Origin: Lichenicola sp964236105
GTDB lineage: Bacteria; Pseudomonadota; Alphaproteobacteria; Acetobacterales; Acetobacteraceae
Direction: 5' to 3'
Assembly (NCBI GenBank): GCA_964236105.1
Contig: CAXSBC010000009.1
Location: 37,377-101,376, forward strand
DNA length: 64,000 bases
Shown here: one piece after another, positions 8,731 to 17,510 of the stretch
How the letters are laid out: each line of letters starts with the position of its first letter
Position numbering within the stretch: position 1 is the first letter of the stretch
The notes under the pieces: generated by a model
The model's input: only the letters and a program-made list of their open reading frames with translations
Told to the model about the DNA's origin: nothing
Databases searched by the model: none
Made by a program: the position numbers and the translations under genes

Positions 8731-9312
8731 ATGGGACGTCACCGGGAGTTCGACATCGATGACGCGTTGTCGGCCGCGCTGCACGTGTTCTGGCTGAAGG
8801 GCTTCGAGGGCGCGTCCCTGACCGACCTCACCGATGCGATGGCGATCACGCGTCCGAGCCTCTATGCGGCGTTCGGCAACAAGGAGACCCTGTTCCGCAA
8901 GGCGCTCGACCGCTACCAGACGACCTGCATGGCGTTCCTGGCCTGTGCCCTGGACGAGCCGACGGCGCGTCGCGTGGTCGAGACGATGCTCTACGGCTAT
9001 GCCGACGCGCAGACCGACCAAGCCCATCCGCCCGGCTGCCTCGGCACCAACGGCGCGCTGGTCTGCTCGGAGGCGGCCGATCCGGTCCGCCGGGAGCTGA
9101 TCCGCCGGCGGGAAGCCAGCGAGGCCGAACTGCGCGCGCGCCTGGACCGCGCGGTCTCGGACGGCGATCTCGCCGCCGACACCGACACGATCGACCTCGC
9201 CAGCTACGTGATGACGATCGTGCACGGCATGTCGGTGCAGGCCGCGTCCGGAGCCGATCGCGAGACGCTCTATGCGGTGGTCAGGACCGCGCTGCGCGCC
9301 TGGCCGGAATGA
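8731..9312 (+). CDS. TetR/AcrR family transcriptional regulator
   Basis: 193 aa. It starts at the ATG at 8731 (MGRHREFDIDDAL), with GGAGGG upstream; in-frame Met codons further upstream encode non-family sequence over the operator. The N-terminal helix-turn-helix has the classic pattern FEGASLTDLTDAMAITRPSLYAAFGNKE (shown as two parts: FEGASLTDLTDAMAI and TRPSLYAAFGNKE), followed by an all-helical ligand domain with GCLGTNGAL, a motif common in this subgroup. It is divergent from the RND adaptor/pump operon, so it most likely represses that operon and itself until an effector binds. The effector is unknown. Confidence 0.9.
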   Translation: MGRHREFDIDDALSAALHVFWLKGFEGASLTDLTDAMAITRPSLYAAFGNKETLFRKALDRYQTTCMAFLACALDEPTARRVVETMLYGYADAQTDQAHPPGCLGTNGALVCSEAADPVRRELIRRREASEAELRARLDRAVSDGDLAADTDTIDLASYVMTIVHGMSVQAASGADRETLYAVVRTALRAWPE

Positions 9313-9343
9313 CCGTCCCGGGCGCGGGGACAGCCGGACCGGC

Positions 9344-10546
9344 TCAGGCGAGTGCCGCGCAGAACGACGCGATCCGGCGGCAGGCCTCGATCAGGCTCTC
9401 GTCGTCGGAGGCGATGCTGAGCCGCAGAAACGGGCTCATGCCGAACGCGCTGCCGGCGACCACCGCCACGTGCTGTTCCTCCAGCAGCGCCAGCGCGAAC
9501 GCCTCGTCGCCATCGATCGGCCGGCCGCCGGCGCTGGTGCGTCCGAGGCAGCCGGCGATGCCGGGATAGGCATAGAAGGCGCCGTCCGGCATCGCGCAGC
9601 TGACGCCCGGGATCGCGCGCATCGCCTGCACCACCAGATCGCGCCGGCGCCGGTAGGTCTCGCGCATGACCGGCAGCAGCGCCTGCGGTCCATCCAGCGC
9701 CGCCGTGGCCGCCGCCTGGGCGATCGAGCACGCGCCCGAGGTGGTGTTGCCCTGCACCACCGCCATCGCCCTGATCAGCGACGCCGGGCCGCCCGCATAG
9801 CCGATGCGCCAGCCGGTCATCGCATAGCTCTTGGACACCCCCGACAGCGTCAGCACCCGGTCGCGCAGCTCCGGCACCGCGCAGGCGAGCGACGCATGCG
9901 GCGCGGTCCCGAACACCAGATGCTCGTAGATCTCGTCGCACAGGATCCAGACATCGGGATGACGCAGCAGCACCTGTCCCAGCGCCGCGAGATCCGCGTG
10001 CGAACAGACCGCCCCGGTCGGGTTGTTGGGGAAGTTCAGGATCACCCACCGGGTGCGCGGCGTGATCGCCTGCTCGAGCGTGTCCGGCCGCAGCCGGAAG
10101 CCGTCCGCCTCCAGGCACGCCGCGGTCACCGGCACCCCGCCCAGCATCTCCACGATCAGCGGGTAGCTCGCCCAGTACGGGCTCGGGATCACCACCTCGG
10201 CGCCCGGATCGAGTGTCGCCATCAGCGCGTCGAACAGGATCTGCTTGCCGCCATTGGCGACGATGATCTCGTCCGCCGCGTAGTCGAGGCGGTTCTCGCG
10301 CGAGAACTTGGCGCGCACCGCCCGCTTCAGCGCCGCGGTGCCGTCGGTCGGCGGATACTTGGTCTGCCCGGCCAGCGCCGCGTCGTGCGCGGCCTGGATG
10401 GCATGCATCGGCGTGGCGAAATCGGGCTCGCCGAGGGCCAGCGAGATCACGCGGTGGCCCTGCTCGCGCAGCCGGCGCGCCCTGGCCGACATGGCGATCG
10501 TCGCCGGCTCGGACAGCCGCGACAGACGGGCGGCGAGCTGGGGCAT
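9344..10546 (-). CDS. Class I/II PLP aminotransferase (aspartate aminotransferase family), copy 1
   Basis: 400 aa, fold type I. The N-terminal SEPATIAMSARARRLREQG matches the alpha-proteobacterial aspartate/prephenate aminotransferase group. The PLP lysine is in SGVSKSYAMTGWRIGYAGG (about residue 239), with Asn/Asp/Tyr cofactor contacts at NFPNNPTGA and LCDEIYEHL and a C-terminal Arg region. It transfers an amino group between a dicarboxylic amino acid and a keto acid; the exact substrate is open. It lies 21 bp downstream of a second gene of the same length and family, which suggests an old tandem duplication. It is convergent with the TetR gene. Confidence 0.9.
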   Translation of the reverse strand: MPQLAARLSRLSEPATIAMSARARRLREQGHRVISLALGEPDFATPMHAIQAAHDAALAGQTKYPPTDGTAALKRAVRAKFSRENRLDYAADEIIVANGGKQILFDALMATLDPGAEVVIPSPYWASYPLIVEMLGGVPVTAACLEADGFRLRPDTLEQAITPRTRWVILNFPNNPTGAVCSHADLAALGQVLLRHPDVWILCDEIYEHLVFGTAPHASLACAVPELRDRVLTLSGVSKSYAMTGWRIGYAGGPASLIRAMAVVQGNTTSGACSIAQAAATAALDGPQALLPVMRETYRRRRDLVVQAMRAIPGVSCAMPDGAFYAYPGIAGCLGRTSAGGRPIDGDEAFALALLEEQHVAVVAGSAFGMSPFLRLSIASDDESLIEACRRIASFCAALA

Positions 10547-10567
10547 GTGACGTCCTTGCGAAGCCTG

Positions 10568-11770
10568 TCAGCTCAGGGAGGCGCAGAACCGCTGGATGCG
10601 GGTGCAGCCCTCGCGCAGGCTCTCGGTGTCGGTGGCGTACGACACGCGGAAATGGCCGGGGAACACGAAGGCCGCGCCAGGCACCGCGGCGACGCCCTGC
10701 TCCTCCAGCAGCGCGGTCACGAAGGCCTCGTCGCCCTCGATCAGGACGCCGCCGGGACTGGTCCTGCCGATGCAGCCCTGCATGGAGGGATACACGTAGA
10801 AGGCACCCTCCGGCTTGTGGCAGGCGAGGCCCGGTGCGGCGTTCAGCATCTCCACCACCAGGTCCCGGCGCGCCTGGTAGGTGCGCACCATCTCGGCGAT
10901 GAAGTCCTGCGGACCCGACAGCGCCTCGAGCGCCGCCGCCTGGCTGATCGAGGACGGGTTCGACGTGGACTGGCTCTGCAGCTTGTCCATCGCCTTGATC
11001 AGCACCGCCGGCGCGCCGGCGAAGCCGATGCGCCAGCCGGTCATGGCATAGGCCTTGGAGCAGCCGTTCATCGTCACCGTGCGCGAGCGCAGCCGGGGCT
11101 CGACCTGCACGACCGTGGCGGCGCGCAGCCCGTCATAGATCAGCTTGTCGTAGATGTCGTCGGTGAAGATCCAGATGTCGGGATGGCGCAGCAGCACGTC
11201 GCAGATCGGCCGCAGATCCTCGGCCGAATAGGCGGCCCCGGTGGGGTTGTTCGGCGAGTTCAGCATGAACCACTTGGTCCGCGGCGTGATCGCCGCCTCC
11301 AGATCCTCCGCCCGCAGCCTGAAGCCGGAATTCGGCCCGCACGGGACGATCACCGGCGTGCCGTCGGCCAGCGCCACGATGTCGGGATAGGACACCCAGC
11401 AGGGCGACGGGATGATGACCTCGTCGCCCGCATCGAGCGTCGCCACCATCGCGTTGTAGATCACCTGCTTGCCGCCGGTGGAGACGATGATCTCGTCGGC
11501 GCTGTAATCCAGGCCCGAGTCCAGGCGGAACCGCGCCGCCACCGCCTGCTTCAGCGCGGGCGTGCCGGAGACGTCGGTATACTTGGTCTGCCCGGCGGCG
11601 ATCGCGCGGATCGCCGCCTGCTTGACGTTCTCGGGCGTGTCGAAATCGGGCTCTCCCGCCGACAGGCTGATCACGTCGCGGCCGGCCGCCTTCAGCGCGC
11701 GCGCCTTGGTCGAGATCGCGATCGTCTGGCTCGGGCTGATCTTGTTCAGGCGGGCGGCGATGAGGTCCAT
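10568..11770 (-). CDS. aatA: Pyridoxal-dependent aspartate aminotransferase, copy 2
   Basis: 400 aa. SPSQTIAISTKARALKAAG at the N-terminus, NSPNNPTGAAYS, FTDDIYDKLIY and the PLP lysine in MNGCSKAYAMTGWRIGFAG (about residue 239) are all typical of AatA-type aspartate aminotransferase, which interconverts aspartate + 2-oxoglutarate and oxaloacetate + glutamate. This copy keeps the canonical motifs more closely than the downstream copy. It is the first gene of the pair and probably the housekeeping enzyme, leaving the other free to specialise. Confidence 0.9.
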   Translation of the reverse strand: MDLIAARLNKISPSQTIAISTKARALKAAGRDVISLSAGEPDFDTPENVKQAAIRAIAAGQTKYTDVSGTPALKQAVAARFRLDSGLDYSADEIIVSTGGKQVIYNAMVATLDAGDEVIIPSPCWVSYPDIVALADGTPVIVPCGPNSGFRLRAEDLEAAITPRTKWFMLNSPNNPTGAAYSAEDLRPICDVLLRHPDIWIFTDDIYDKLIYDGLRAATVVQVEPRLRSRTVTMNGCSKAYAMTGWRIGFAGAPAVLIKAMDKLQSQSTSNPSSISQAAALEALSGPQDFIAEMVRTYQARRDLVVEMLNAAPGLACHKPEGAFYVYPSMQGCIGRTSPGGVLIEGDEAFVTALLEEQGVAAVPGAAFVFPGHFRVSYATDTESLREGCTRIQRFCASLS

Positions 11771-11882
11771 GATGAGTTCTGCCAGCAGCTTCAGGTGCGG
11801 CGCCGAGGCTAGTGCGGCTGGCCGGCCGAGGAAACCGCCGCTGCGGCAAGGCTGCGTCCCGGCAGCGCGGCATGGCGCGGCA

Positions 11883-13352
11883 TCAGCCGATCGCGAACAG
11901 GTTGCAGCCCCAGCCCGGCAGGTCGAGATAGAGCCCGGCCGCCATGATCTCGGCCCCGTCGCGCTCGTAGCGTTCCGGGCCCAGGCGGTCCGACAGGGCG
12001 ATCCTCCCCTCGCCCAGCAGCATGGGCAGCCGGCATTGTCCGCGGTCGGGTCCGTAATTGGCCGCCAGCAGGTATCTCGGACCGGACCCGTCGTGCCAGA
12101 GGGCGGCCACGAAGCGCTCGTGGCTGGGATTGCCGTCCCAGGCCGCCACCGGCGCCAGCGCCTCGTAGCGCCCGTCGCACAGCGCCGGCCCTGCCAGCGC
12201 CGGCAGCAGCGCGCGGTAGAAGCCGAGCACCGCCTCGTCGACCGGCTCGTCCGGGCCGCGATCGAGATGGATGGGGATGTGGGTGCGCAGGCCCTCGAGC
12301 TGGCCCTGGTGCAGCAGGCGCAGGCCGGGTGCCGCGAGCGCCAGCAGGGCCGCCGCCCGGTGCTGCGGCCAGGCGAAGGCGGCGGCGGCGCGCGGCTCGT
12401 CGTGGTTCTCCAGGAAGCGCACCAGATGCGCCTGGCGCCCCGGCTCGGCGCTCAGGCCGTCGCGAACCCGGCCGGCATCGCCGTCGCGCAGGCCGTCATA
12501 GAGCGCCTTGTCGTAGGCGACGTCGAACCCCTCCCCGATCAGCCTGTGCTCCAGTCCCCAATAGACCTCCGCCATGAAGCGGACGCCCGGATGCAGCGCC
12601 CGCGCCGCCGCGATCGCGTCCGGCCAGAACGGCGCCACGCTGCGGCCGTCCAGCTGGGCCGCCCAGGTACGCTCGAAGACGTCCGGCAGCAGCAGCATCG
12701 CCATGTCGCAGCGCACGCCGTCGCACTGGCCTGCGACCGAGAGCAGCATCTCCGCCATCGCCGTCCGCGTTTCCGGACTGGCGTAGTCGAGCTGGATCGT
12801 GTCGGGCCAGCCGGGGAAATACGGGTCGCGTCCGTGCGCCACGATGCCGTGCGCGAGACGGAGCCAGTTCTGCGGCTGCGCCGACAGGTCCGCCTCGGTG
12901 CCGCGCACGAACAGCGACGGACGCAGGCTCGCCCAGGGATGATCGGGCGCCACGTGGTTGGGCACGAAATCCAGCATCAGCCGCAGGCCGGCCCGGTTCG
13001 CCCGCGCACGCAGCCGGGCCAGCGCCGGGTTGCCGCCGAACGCCGCCTCGGCGCCGTAGCCCGCGACCGCGAACGGCGAGCCGCAGACATCCTCTGGCGA
13101 CAGGTCCGGCAGCGCCTCGCGAAAGCCCGGCTGCCAGGCGGCGGTCTCGCGCGAGATCGCCCGGCCCGCAGCACCCGTCTGCCACACCCCCAGGAACCAG
13201 AGCCAGTCGAAGCCCAGCGCGCGCAGGGCGGCCAGCGCCTCGTCCGGGACGTCGTCGAAGCCGGCCTGGCGGCCCAGCACCGTCGACATGGCGCGCATCA
13301 GCACGCGGGTGTTGATCTGGTAGAGCAGCGGGTTCAGCGGCAGCGCGTCCAT
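11883..13352 (-). CDS. GH13 alpha-amylase-type glycosidase
   Basis: 489 aa, no signal peptide, so cytoplasmic. GH13 signature regions are in order: LDFVPNHVAPDH (region I, about 137-148), GVRCDMAM (region II with the catalytic Asp, about 216), FMAEVYWG (region III with the acid/base Glu, about 259) and LENHDEPR (region IV, about 315-322). The start is backed by GGAGGG. It may act on alpha-1,4-glucans or malto-oligosaccharides. The His before the region II Asp of classical amylases is absent and the protein is short, so a trehalose- or sucrose-active enzyme is also possible. No other glycogen gene is adjacent. Confidence 0.85.
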   Translation of the reverse strand: MDALPLNPLLYQINTRVLMRAMSTVLGRQAGFDDVPDEALAALRALGFDWLWFLGVWQTGAAGRAISRETAAWQPGFREALPDLSPEDVCGSPFAVAGYGAEAAFGGNPALARLRARANRAGLRLMLDFVPNHVAPDHPWASLRPSLFVRGTEADLSAQPQNWLRLAHGIVAHGRDPYFPGWPDTIQLDYASPETRTAMAEMLLSVAGQCDGVRCDMAMLLLPDVFERTWAAQLDGRSVAPFWPDAIAAARALHPGVRFMAEVYWGLEHRLIGEGFDVAYDKALYDGLRDGDAGRVRDGLSAEPGRQAHLVRFLENHDEPRAAAAFAWPQHRAAALLALAAPGLRLLHQGQLEGLRTHIPIHLDRGPDEPVDEAVLGFYRALLPALAGPALCDGRYEALAPVAAWDGNPSHERFVAALWHDGSGPRYLLAANYGPDRGQCRLPMLLGEGRIALSDRLGPERYERDGAEIMAAGLYLDLPGWGCNLFAIG

Positions 13353-13383
13353 GCGGGTCCCTCCACGGCGACGATATGCCGGC

Positions 13384-14229
13384 TCAAGGGAATCCCGCCA
13401 TCGCCCGGATGCGGGCGGGTGTGGCGCCGTCCGCCCGCATGTGGCGCAGGCTCAAGACACCGTCGCGCTTGGCCAGGCGGCGTCCGGCATCGTCGCGCAG
13501 CAGGCCGTGATGCGCATAGCCGGGCTCAGGCCAGCCCATCAGCGCCTGCAGCAGCCGGTGCAGGTCGCTGCTGGGCTCGAGATCGACCCCGCGCGTGACC
13601 AGCGTCACCCCCTGCCGGGCATCGTCGTGGGTGACGCACAGGTGGTAGCTGGCCGACACCTCCTTGCGCGCCAGCACCACGTCGCCGAACAGCGCCGGCC
13701 GGCAGACGATCCGGCCTTTTGCTTCCTCCAGGCGATCGAGCGGCCCCGCCTGCCGGACGGCCTCGGCCATGTCGAGGCGCAGGGCCGGCACCTGCCCCCC
13801 GGCCAGCCGCGCCGCCCGTTCGGAGGGCTCCAGCCGACGGCAGGTGCCGGGATAGAGCGACGAGCCGTCCGGCGCCTGGTGCGGCGCCGAGCCGGAGGCC
13901 GCGATATCGGCCAGGATGTCGGCGCGGGTGCAGAAGCAGGGATAGAGCAGCCCCCGCTCCGCCAGTCCGTTCAGGGCCGCGCGGTATTCGTCCAGATGCG
14001 CCGACTGCACCCGGACCGGGCCGTCCCAGTCGAGCCCGGCCCAGGCGAGATCCTCGACGACTGCGGCAGCGAAGTCGGGCCGGCAGCGGCCGGGATCGAT
14101 GTCCTCGAGTCGCAGCAGGAAGCGTCCGCCGGCCGTCCGGGCCCGGCTCCAGCCGGACAGCGCCGCATGCAGATGGCCCAGATGCAGCAGGCCGGTGGGA
14201 CTGGGCGCGAACCGGGTCACGAGCGTCAT
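13384..14229 (-). CDS. gluQ: Glutamyl-queuosine tRNA(Asp) synthetase
   Basis: 281 aa from the ATG at 14229, where homology begins (MTLVTRFAPSPTGLLHLGHL). It is a truncated glutamyl-tRNA synthetase: the HIGH-type motif (HLGH) and KMSKS-type motif (LAKRDG) are present, but the anticodon-binding domain is missing, as in the GluQRS family. The zinc-site pattern CFCTRAD...YPGTC is visible. The enzyme activates glutamate and attaches it to the queuosine base of tRNA-Asp rather than to the 3' end. It lies 31 bp from the GH13 gene on the same strand. A second Met at 14244 could also be the start. Confidence 0.92.
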   Translation of the reverse strand: MTLVTRFAPSPTGLLHLGHLHAALSGWSRARTAGGRFLLRLEDIDPGRCRPDFAAAVVEDLAWAGLDWDGPVRVQSAHLDEYRAALNGLAERGLLYPCFCTRADILADIAASGSAPHQAPDGSSLYPGTCRRLEPSERAARLAGGQVPALRLDMAEAVRQAGPLDRLEEAKGRIVCRPALFGDVVLARKEVSASYHLCVTHDDARQGVTLVTRGVDLEPSSDLHRLLQALMGWPEPGYAHHGLLRDDAGRRLAKRDGVLSLRHMRADGATPARIRAMAGFP

Positions 14230-14516
14230 CGCCGCCCCCGGCATCCCGCCGCCGACGCGGCGCTGCCGCCGCCGGGCGGCCCTCGACTTGCGAATCCCTG
14301 TCCGGCCTGCAATAAAACCAACAGGTTCTCGACGGCGCACCGCGACTGGCGTTTCGTTTGACTGAATGCCCAGGCGATGACGCGACGTCCGTGAAAGGAT
14401 GCGCTCTTGTTCGACGGCGGCCCGCACGCTTCGACAATCCACCACGATGCCGCGCTCCGTCCGTCCCGCCGCCGCAGCCCCGGTGCCGAACCCGGCCGCG
14501 ACGGAGCGGCCGCGGC

Positions 14517-15074
14517 ATGAGCCACATCCAGAACCTGCAGACGCTGGTGCTGAACGCCGACATGCAGCCGATGAGCTGGGGGCCGCTGTCGGTCTGGTCC
14601 TGGCAGGATGCGCTGGTCGCGGTGCTGCAGGACCGCGTGACGCCGGTCATCAACTACGACACCGAGGTGCGGTCGGCGACGCGGTCGTTCCCGATCCCGT
14701 CGGTGGTGGCGCTGAAGCAGTATCATCGCCGCAAGCGCGTCGCCTTCACCCGCTACCACGTGTTCCTGCGCGACGGGTTCCGCTGCCAGTACTGCACCCA
14801 GGAGCTGTCGGCCAAGGAGCTGACCTTCGACCATGTGGTGCCGCGCTGCCGCGGCGGCATGACGTGCTGGAGCAATGTCGTCACCTGCTGCCAGCGCGAC
14901 AACCTGCGCAAGGGCAGCCAGTCGCTGAAGCAAAGCGGCATGCAGCTGCTGCGCAAGCCCTTCGAGCCGTCGCCGCGCCAGGTCGACGAGGCCGCCAAGC
15001 GGCATGCGCCGCGCGACAACCTGCACAAGACCTGGCTCGACTTCCTGTATTGGGACGCAAGCCTCGACGCCTGA
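14517..15074 (+). CDS. HNH endonuclease family protein
   Basis: 185 aa. The HNH core is FRCQYCTQEL, TFDHVVPRCRGG, SNVVTCCQRDN: a CxxC pair, the Asp-His catalytic core and the closing Asn. The N-terminal domain (LVLNADMQPMSWGPLSVWSW) is the conserved leader of a chromosomal HNH family widespread in bacteria, which I do not associate with a phage or a restriction system. Its physiological role is not established; DNA repair is a guess. It is divergent from gluQ across ~290 bp. Upstream in-frame codons look non-coding, so the ATG at 14517 is used. Confidence 0.85.
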   Translation: MSHIQNLQTLVLNADMQPMSWGPLSVWSWQDALVAVLQDRVTPVINYDTEVRSATRSFPIPSVVALKQYHRRKRVAFTRYHVFLRDGFRCQYCTQELSAKELTFDHVVPRCRGGMTCWSNVVTCCQRDNLRKGSQSLKQSGMQLLRKPFEPSPRQVDEAAKRHAPRDNLHKTWLDFLYWDASLDA

Positions 15075-15114
15075 TCTGCAGGCGCGGCCCGGCGTCGGCG
15101 GCTCCCGCATCCCG

Positions 15115-15849
15115 TCACCCCCGGACGCCGACCCGGTAGCCGCCGGGCAGATGCGCCAGGGCCCCTGCCAGCACCTCCTGCACGCCCGACACCACGATCT
15201 GCACGCCGATGCACAGCAGGATCAGCGCCACCAGCCGGGTGACGATCCGGGCACCCGACCGGCCCAGCATCCGCACCAGACGCGGCGCGCTCGCATAGGC
15301 GATCCAGACCAGCAGGCAGACCAGGGCGGCCGCCAGGCAGGTGCCGACGGTGAACTCGATCCGGTTCAGCAGCCCGCCCTGTTCCGGACGCTCGGCGCCC
15401 AGTGCGATCGCCACCGAGATGCTGCCCGGCCCGACGGTGAACGGCATGGTCAGCGGGAAGAACGCGGTCGAGGACACATCGGCCGCCGCCGTGCGCCCCT
15501 CCTGGCTCGCCTGCCGCTCCTTGTTGGCCTCCTGGGCTTCCGGCGCCTGCAGCAGCCCCCACGCCCGCACCGCCACCACCAGCCCGCCGGCGATGCGCAG
15601 CGCGCCGATGGTGATGCCGAAGAAGGCCAGCAGCGTGCTGCCGATCCAGAGCGACACCAGCAGGATCAGGAACCCGTAGAGCGCCACCTTGCGCGCCAGC
15701 ATCTGCCGTTCGGCGGCACTGCGGCCGTCGGTCACCTCGGCGAAGATCAGCGACGCGCCGAGCGGGTTGACGATCGAGAACAGGGCCGGGAACGCCAGCA
15801 GGAACGCGCCCGACACGCTGGCGAAGTTGGCGGTCTCGGCGCTCAGCAT
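15115..15849 (-). CDS. MarC family integral membrane protein
   Basis: 244 aa with six hydrophobic segments and the MarC/UPF0056 landmarks ALFSIVNPLGASLIF near the N-terminus and PLTMPFTVGPGSISVAIAL in the middle. The family is sometimes annotated as NAAT transporter, but its function is unproven. The start is the ATG at 15849 just before the first membrane segment; upstream in-frame sequence is Pro/Arg-rich and looks non-coding. It is convergent with the HNH gene. Confidence 0.9.
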   Translation of the reverse strand: MLSAETANFASVSGAFLLAFPALFSIVNPLGASLIFAEVTDGRSAAERQMLARKVALYGFLILLVSLWIGSTLLAFFGITIGALRIAGGLVVAVRAWGLLQAPEAQEANKERQASQEGRTAAADVSSTAFFPLTMPFTVGPGSISVAIALGAERPEQGGLLNRIEFTVGTCLAAALVCLLVWIAYASAPRLVRMLGRSGARIVTRLVALILLCIGVQIVVSGVQEVLAGALAHLPGGYRVGVRG

Positions 15850-16109
15850 GTCGTTGGTTGCTCCGGATGCGGGATCGGCTGCCGGCGGCGCGGCTCTACG
15901 GACGCGGGGATGCGGGTGGGATCGCCCGGCTGGGAAGCGGGCCATGGAGTCGCAATACTGTGTCGAGATCCGCCTTCGGACGCAACAAACCGGCTGCCTT
16001 GCCCCACGCGGGAGGCGGCGACCGCCAGCCCCACCCCGGCAAGCCGGCCTGAACCGTATGGGGCTTGCGTCGAGTCCGATGCTGCCCTACATGCTCCGCC
16101 ACTGGCCAT

Positions 16110-16185
16110 GTCCTGTTCGTCTAGAGGCCTAGGACACCGCCCTCTCACGGCGGTAACAGGGGTTCGAATCCCCTACGGGACGCCA
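16110..16185 (+). tRNA. tRNA-Glu (anticodon CTC)
   Basis: 76 nt including an encoded CCA. The acceptor stem GTCCTGT pairs with ACGGGAC (one G-U), the anticodon stem CCGCC/GGCGG encloses loop CTCTCAC with anticodon CTC, and the T arm GGGGTTCGAATCCCC is perfect. Lower-GC DNA with insertion-sequence debris begins directly after its 3' end, so it may have been an integration target. Confidence 0.97.
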
Positions 16186-16220
16186 TTGAATTCGTTCAGT
16201 TTCTCACTGTGTTAGAGCGT

Positions 16221-16248
16221 GATAATATGGTCCAAATGGACCATTATC
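16221..16248. promoter_or_regulatory. AT-rich inverted repeat upstream of the two-gene membrane cassette
   Basis: GATAAT-AT-TGGTCC, a four-base AAAT loop, then GGACCATTATC: an 11-bp stem with a 2-base bulge on one side. It lies 36 bp after tRNA-Glu and 50 bp before the first membrane gene. It could be an operator for that pair or a hairpin ending the tRNA transcript, though no T-tract follows. Confidence 0.4.
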
Positions 16249-16298
16249 TGGCGTGATCCGCTGCAATTTTGTAGTTACCGCGTGAATAGAGACAGCGA

Positions 16299-16640
16299 AT
16301 GTGGCTCCCTCATGTGTTCTCGCTTGGGGTCACAATGATGGGTAGCCTCACACTCTTTGTTCTGACTTACACCACAGGATCGCTTCCTGCGTCGTTTTTG
16401 CGTGACATTTGGCCGGATCGATCGGACACGTTTTATGTCCGGGGCAGCTTTTTATTGACGATCCTCTTGGGTGCTATAGCCGCTACGTTTTTAAGCGCGC
16501 CGACTACTTTTCAGCAAGCTTACTTCGCTGGTTTAACATGGCCAGCTCTTCTTCCCCGTGGTGTGCGCCAAACGGCGGCACGGGCAGTCGCCCCGCCTAA
16601 ACCACGATCTTCCGTTAAGAAGAATGCGGGCAAGCGATAA
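16299..16640 (+). CDS. Unknown membrane protein, first of a coupled pair
   Basis: 113 aa, not recognised. Hydrophobic segments are near residues 8-27 (LGVTMMGSLTLFVLTYTTG) and 48-66 (GSFLLTILLGAIAATFLSA), followed by a weaker third and a basic tail ending SSVKKNAGKR. GC content and codon use are clearly lower than in the surrounding chromosome, suggesting transfer. The stop overlaps the start of the next gene as TAATG, so the two proteins are probably made together. The ribosome site is weak. It sits just downstream of tRNA-Glu. Confidence 0.6.
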   Translation: MWLPHVFSLGVTMMGSLTLFVLTYTTGSLPASFLRDIWPDRSDTFYVRGSFLLTILLGAIAATFLSAPTTFQQAYFAGLTWPALLPRGVRQTAARAVAPPKPRSSVKKNAGKR

Positions 16641-17068
16641 TGGAGCTCCAGGAATTTAACCTGTTTTTCTGGTTATTCATGTCAGGCGTCAGCTTGGCCA
16701 CAGCTGTGGCCACGGTTTTCGCTAGGGCTGCAACTCCCCAGTCAATCCAAAAGAACTTCGCCCGTCAGAAGTGGCTCTGGTCAAGTATCATTTTCCTGTT
16801 CGGGATCTGGAGCCTATTAGGAGCAGCTGTAAGTTTGCATACGCGACAGGGTGCAAACACGGGTAGCCTTCAGGAGCTTTTTGAATTCCATGTCCGGGAT
16901 CAATGCGATAGCGCTATAAAAAATCCGGATGGCTCTTGGTATCTCACTAGACCTATGACTATTAAAGGAATTCGTTTGGAAGGTAATACGTACACGCCGA
17001 ACGCCATCGTGATCGACAACATCGATATGTATGCGGTGATTGAGAAAGAGTGCGGGAGCTTACGCTAA
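16640..17068 (+). CDS. Unknown membrane protein, second of a coupled pair
   Basis: 142 aa, not recognised. Two membrane segments (about residues 8-27, FFWLFMSGVSLATAVATVF, and 48-66, WSSIIFLFGIWSLLGAAVS) are followed by a soluble C-terminal domain of about 75 residues. That domain has two Cys (in RDQCDSAIKN and EKECGSLR) and would lie outside the membrane if both helices cross. The start overlaps the previous stop. It has low GC and foreign codon use like its partner. No enzymatic motif is visible. Confidence 0.6.
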   Translation: MELQEFNLFFWLFMSGVSLATAVATVFARAATPQSIQKNFARQKWLWSSIIFLFGIWSLLGAAVSLHTRQGANTGSLQELFEFHVRDQCDSAIKNPDGSWYLTRPMTIKGIRLEGNTYTPNAIVIDNIDMYAVIEKECGSLR

Positions 17069-17281
17069 GACCGATGCTCGGCCTGCTTCTGAGTTTTTAC
17101 AGAAAACTTTAAGCTTTGCATGCCTGAAACAATATGTAGGGGCGTGACTCGATTTAGCTGAACAGCATCAGCGTAACTTTTCGTCCCAAACCACCTTTTG
17201 TTCTTGTTCCGTTCTCTCGTCTATTTTCTTGCGTTATGTCGCCCCAGTGAACAGCCTCCATCGAGTGATCCAGTTGAAATC
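17069..17281. other. Low-GC non-coding stretch inside the island
   Basis: About 210 bp of AT-richer sequence after the membrane-protein pair and before the first IS fragment. I see no gene, no RNA and no clear terminator. Confidence 0.4.
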
Positions 17282-17436
17282 TTAGTTCAACCTCATGCTG
17301 AGCGTCGGGGCTGATCCGGCCGGACCTGGCGGAGTTGCAGGCAATCGCATCCTCGACAGGATGACCTTAGGTGCCGGAGGCCGGTAACCCAGCGAGATGT
17401 GCGGGCGCACCGTGTTGTAGTGCACCCGCCATTGTC
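17282..17436 (-). mobile_element. IS3-family transposase remnant, C-terminal end only
   Basis: Reading the minus strand from about 17431 to the stop at 17282 gives VHYNTVRPHISLGYRPP followed by APKVILSRMRLP and a short tail ending SMRLN. This is the conserved C-terminus of IS3/IS481-type integrase-core transposases. Just upstream, in frame, there is a TGA and the homology stops, so only the last ~50 codons remain. This is a dead fragment; the rest of the element was lost. Confidence 0.75.
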
Positions 17437-17510
17437 AAACACCGCCGGCCAGACGCCGAAATCGGGTTCTGGACAGGAGCCAAAGCGAGCAGAAGCATGC
17501 CAAGGCAATC

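Noticed and set aside
9272..11812. An 846-codon plus-strand open frame across both aminotransferase genes
   Set aside because: It is antisense to two clear PLP enzymes and has low-complexity composition; a shadow frame.
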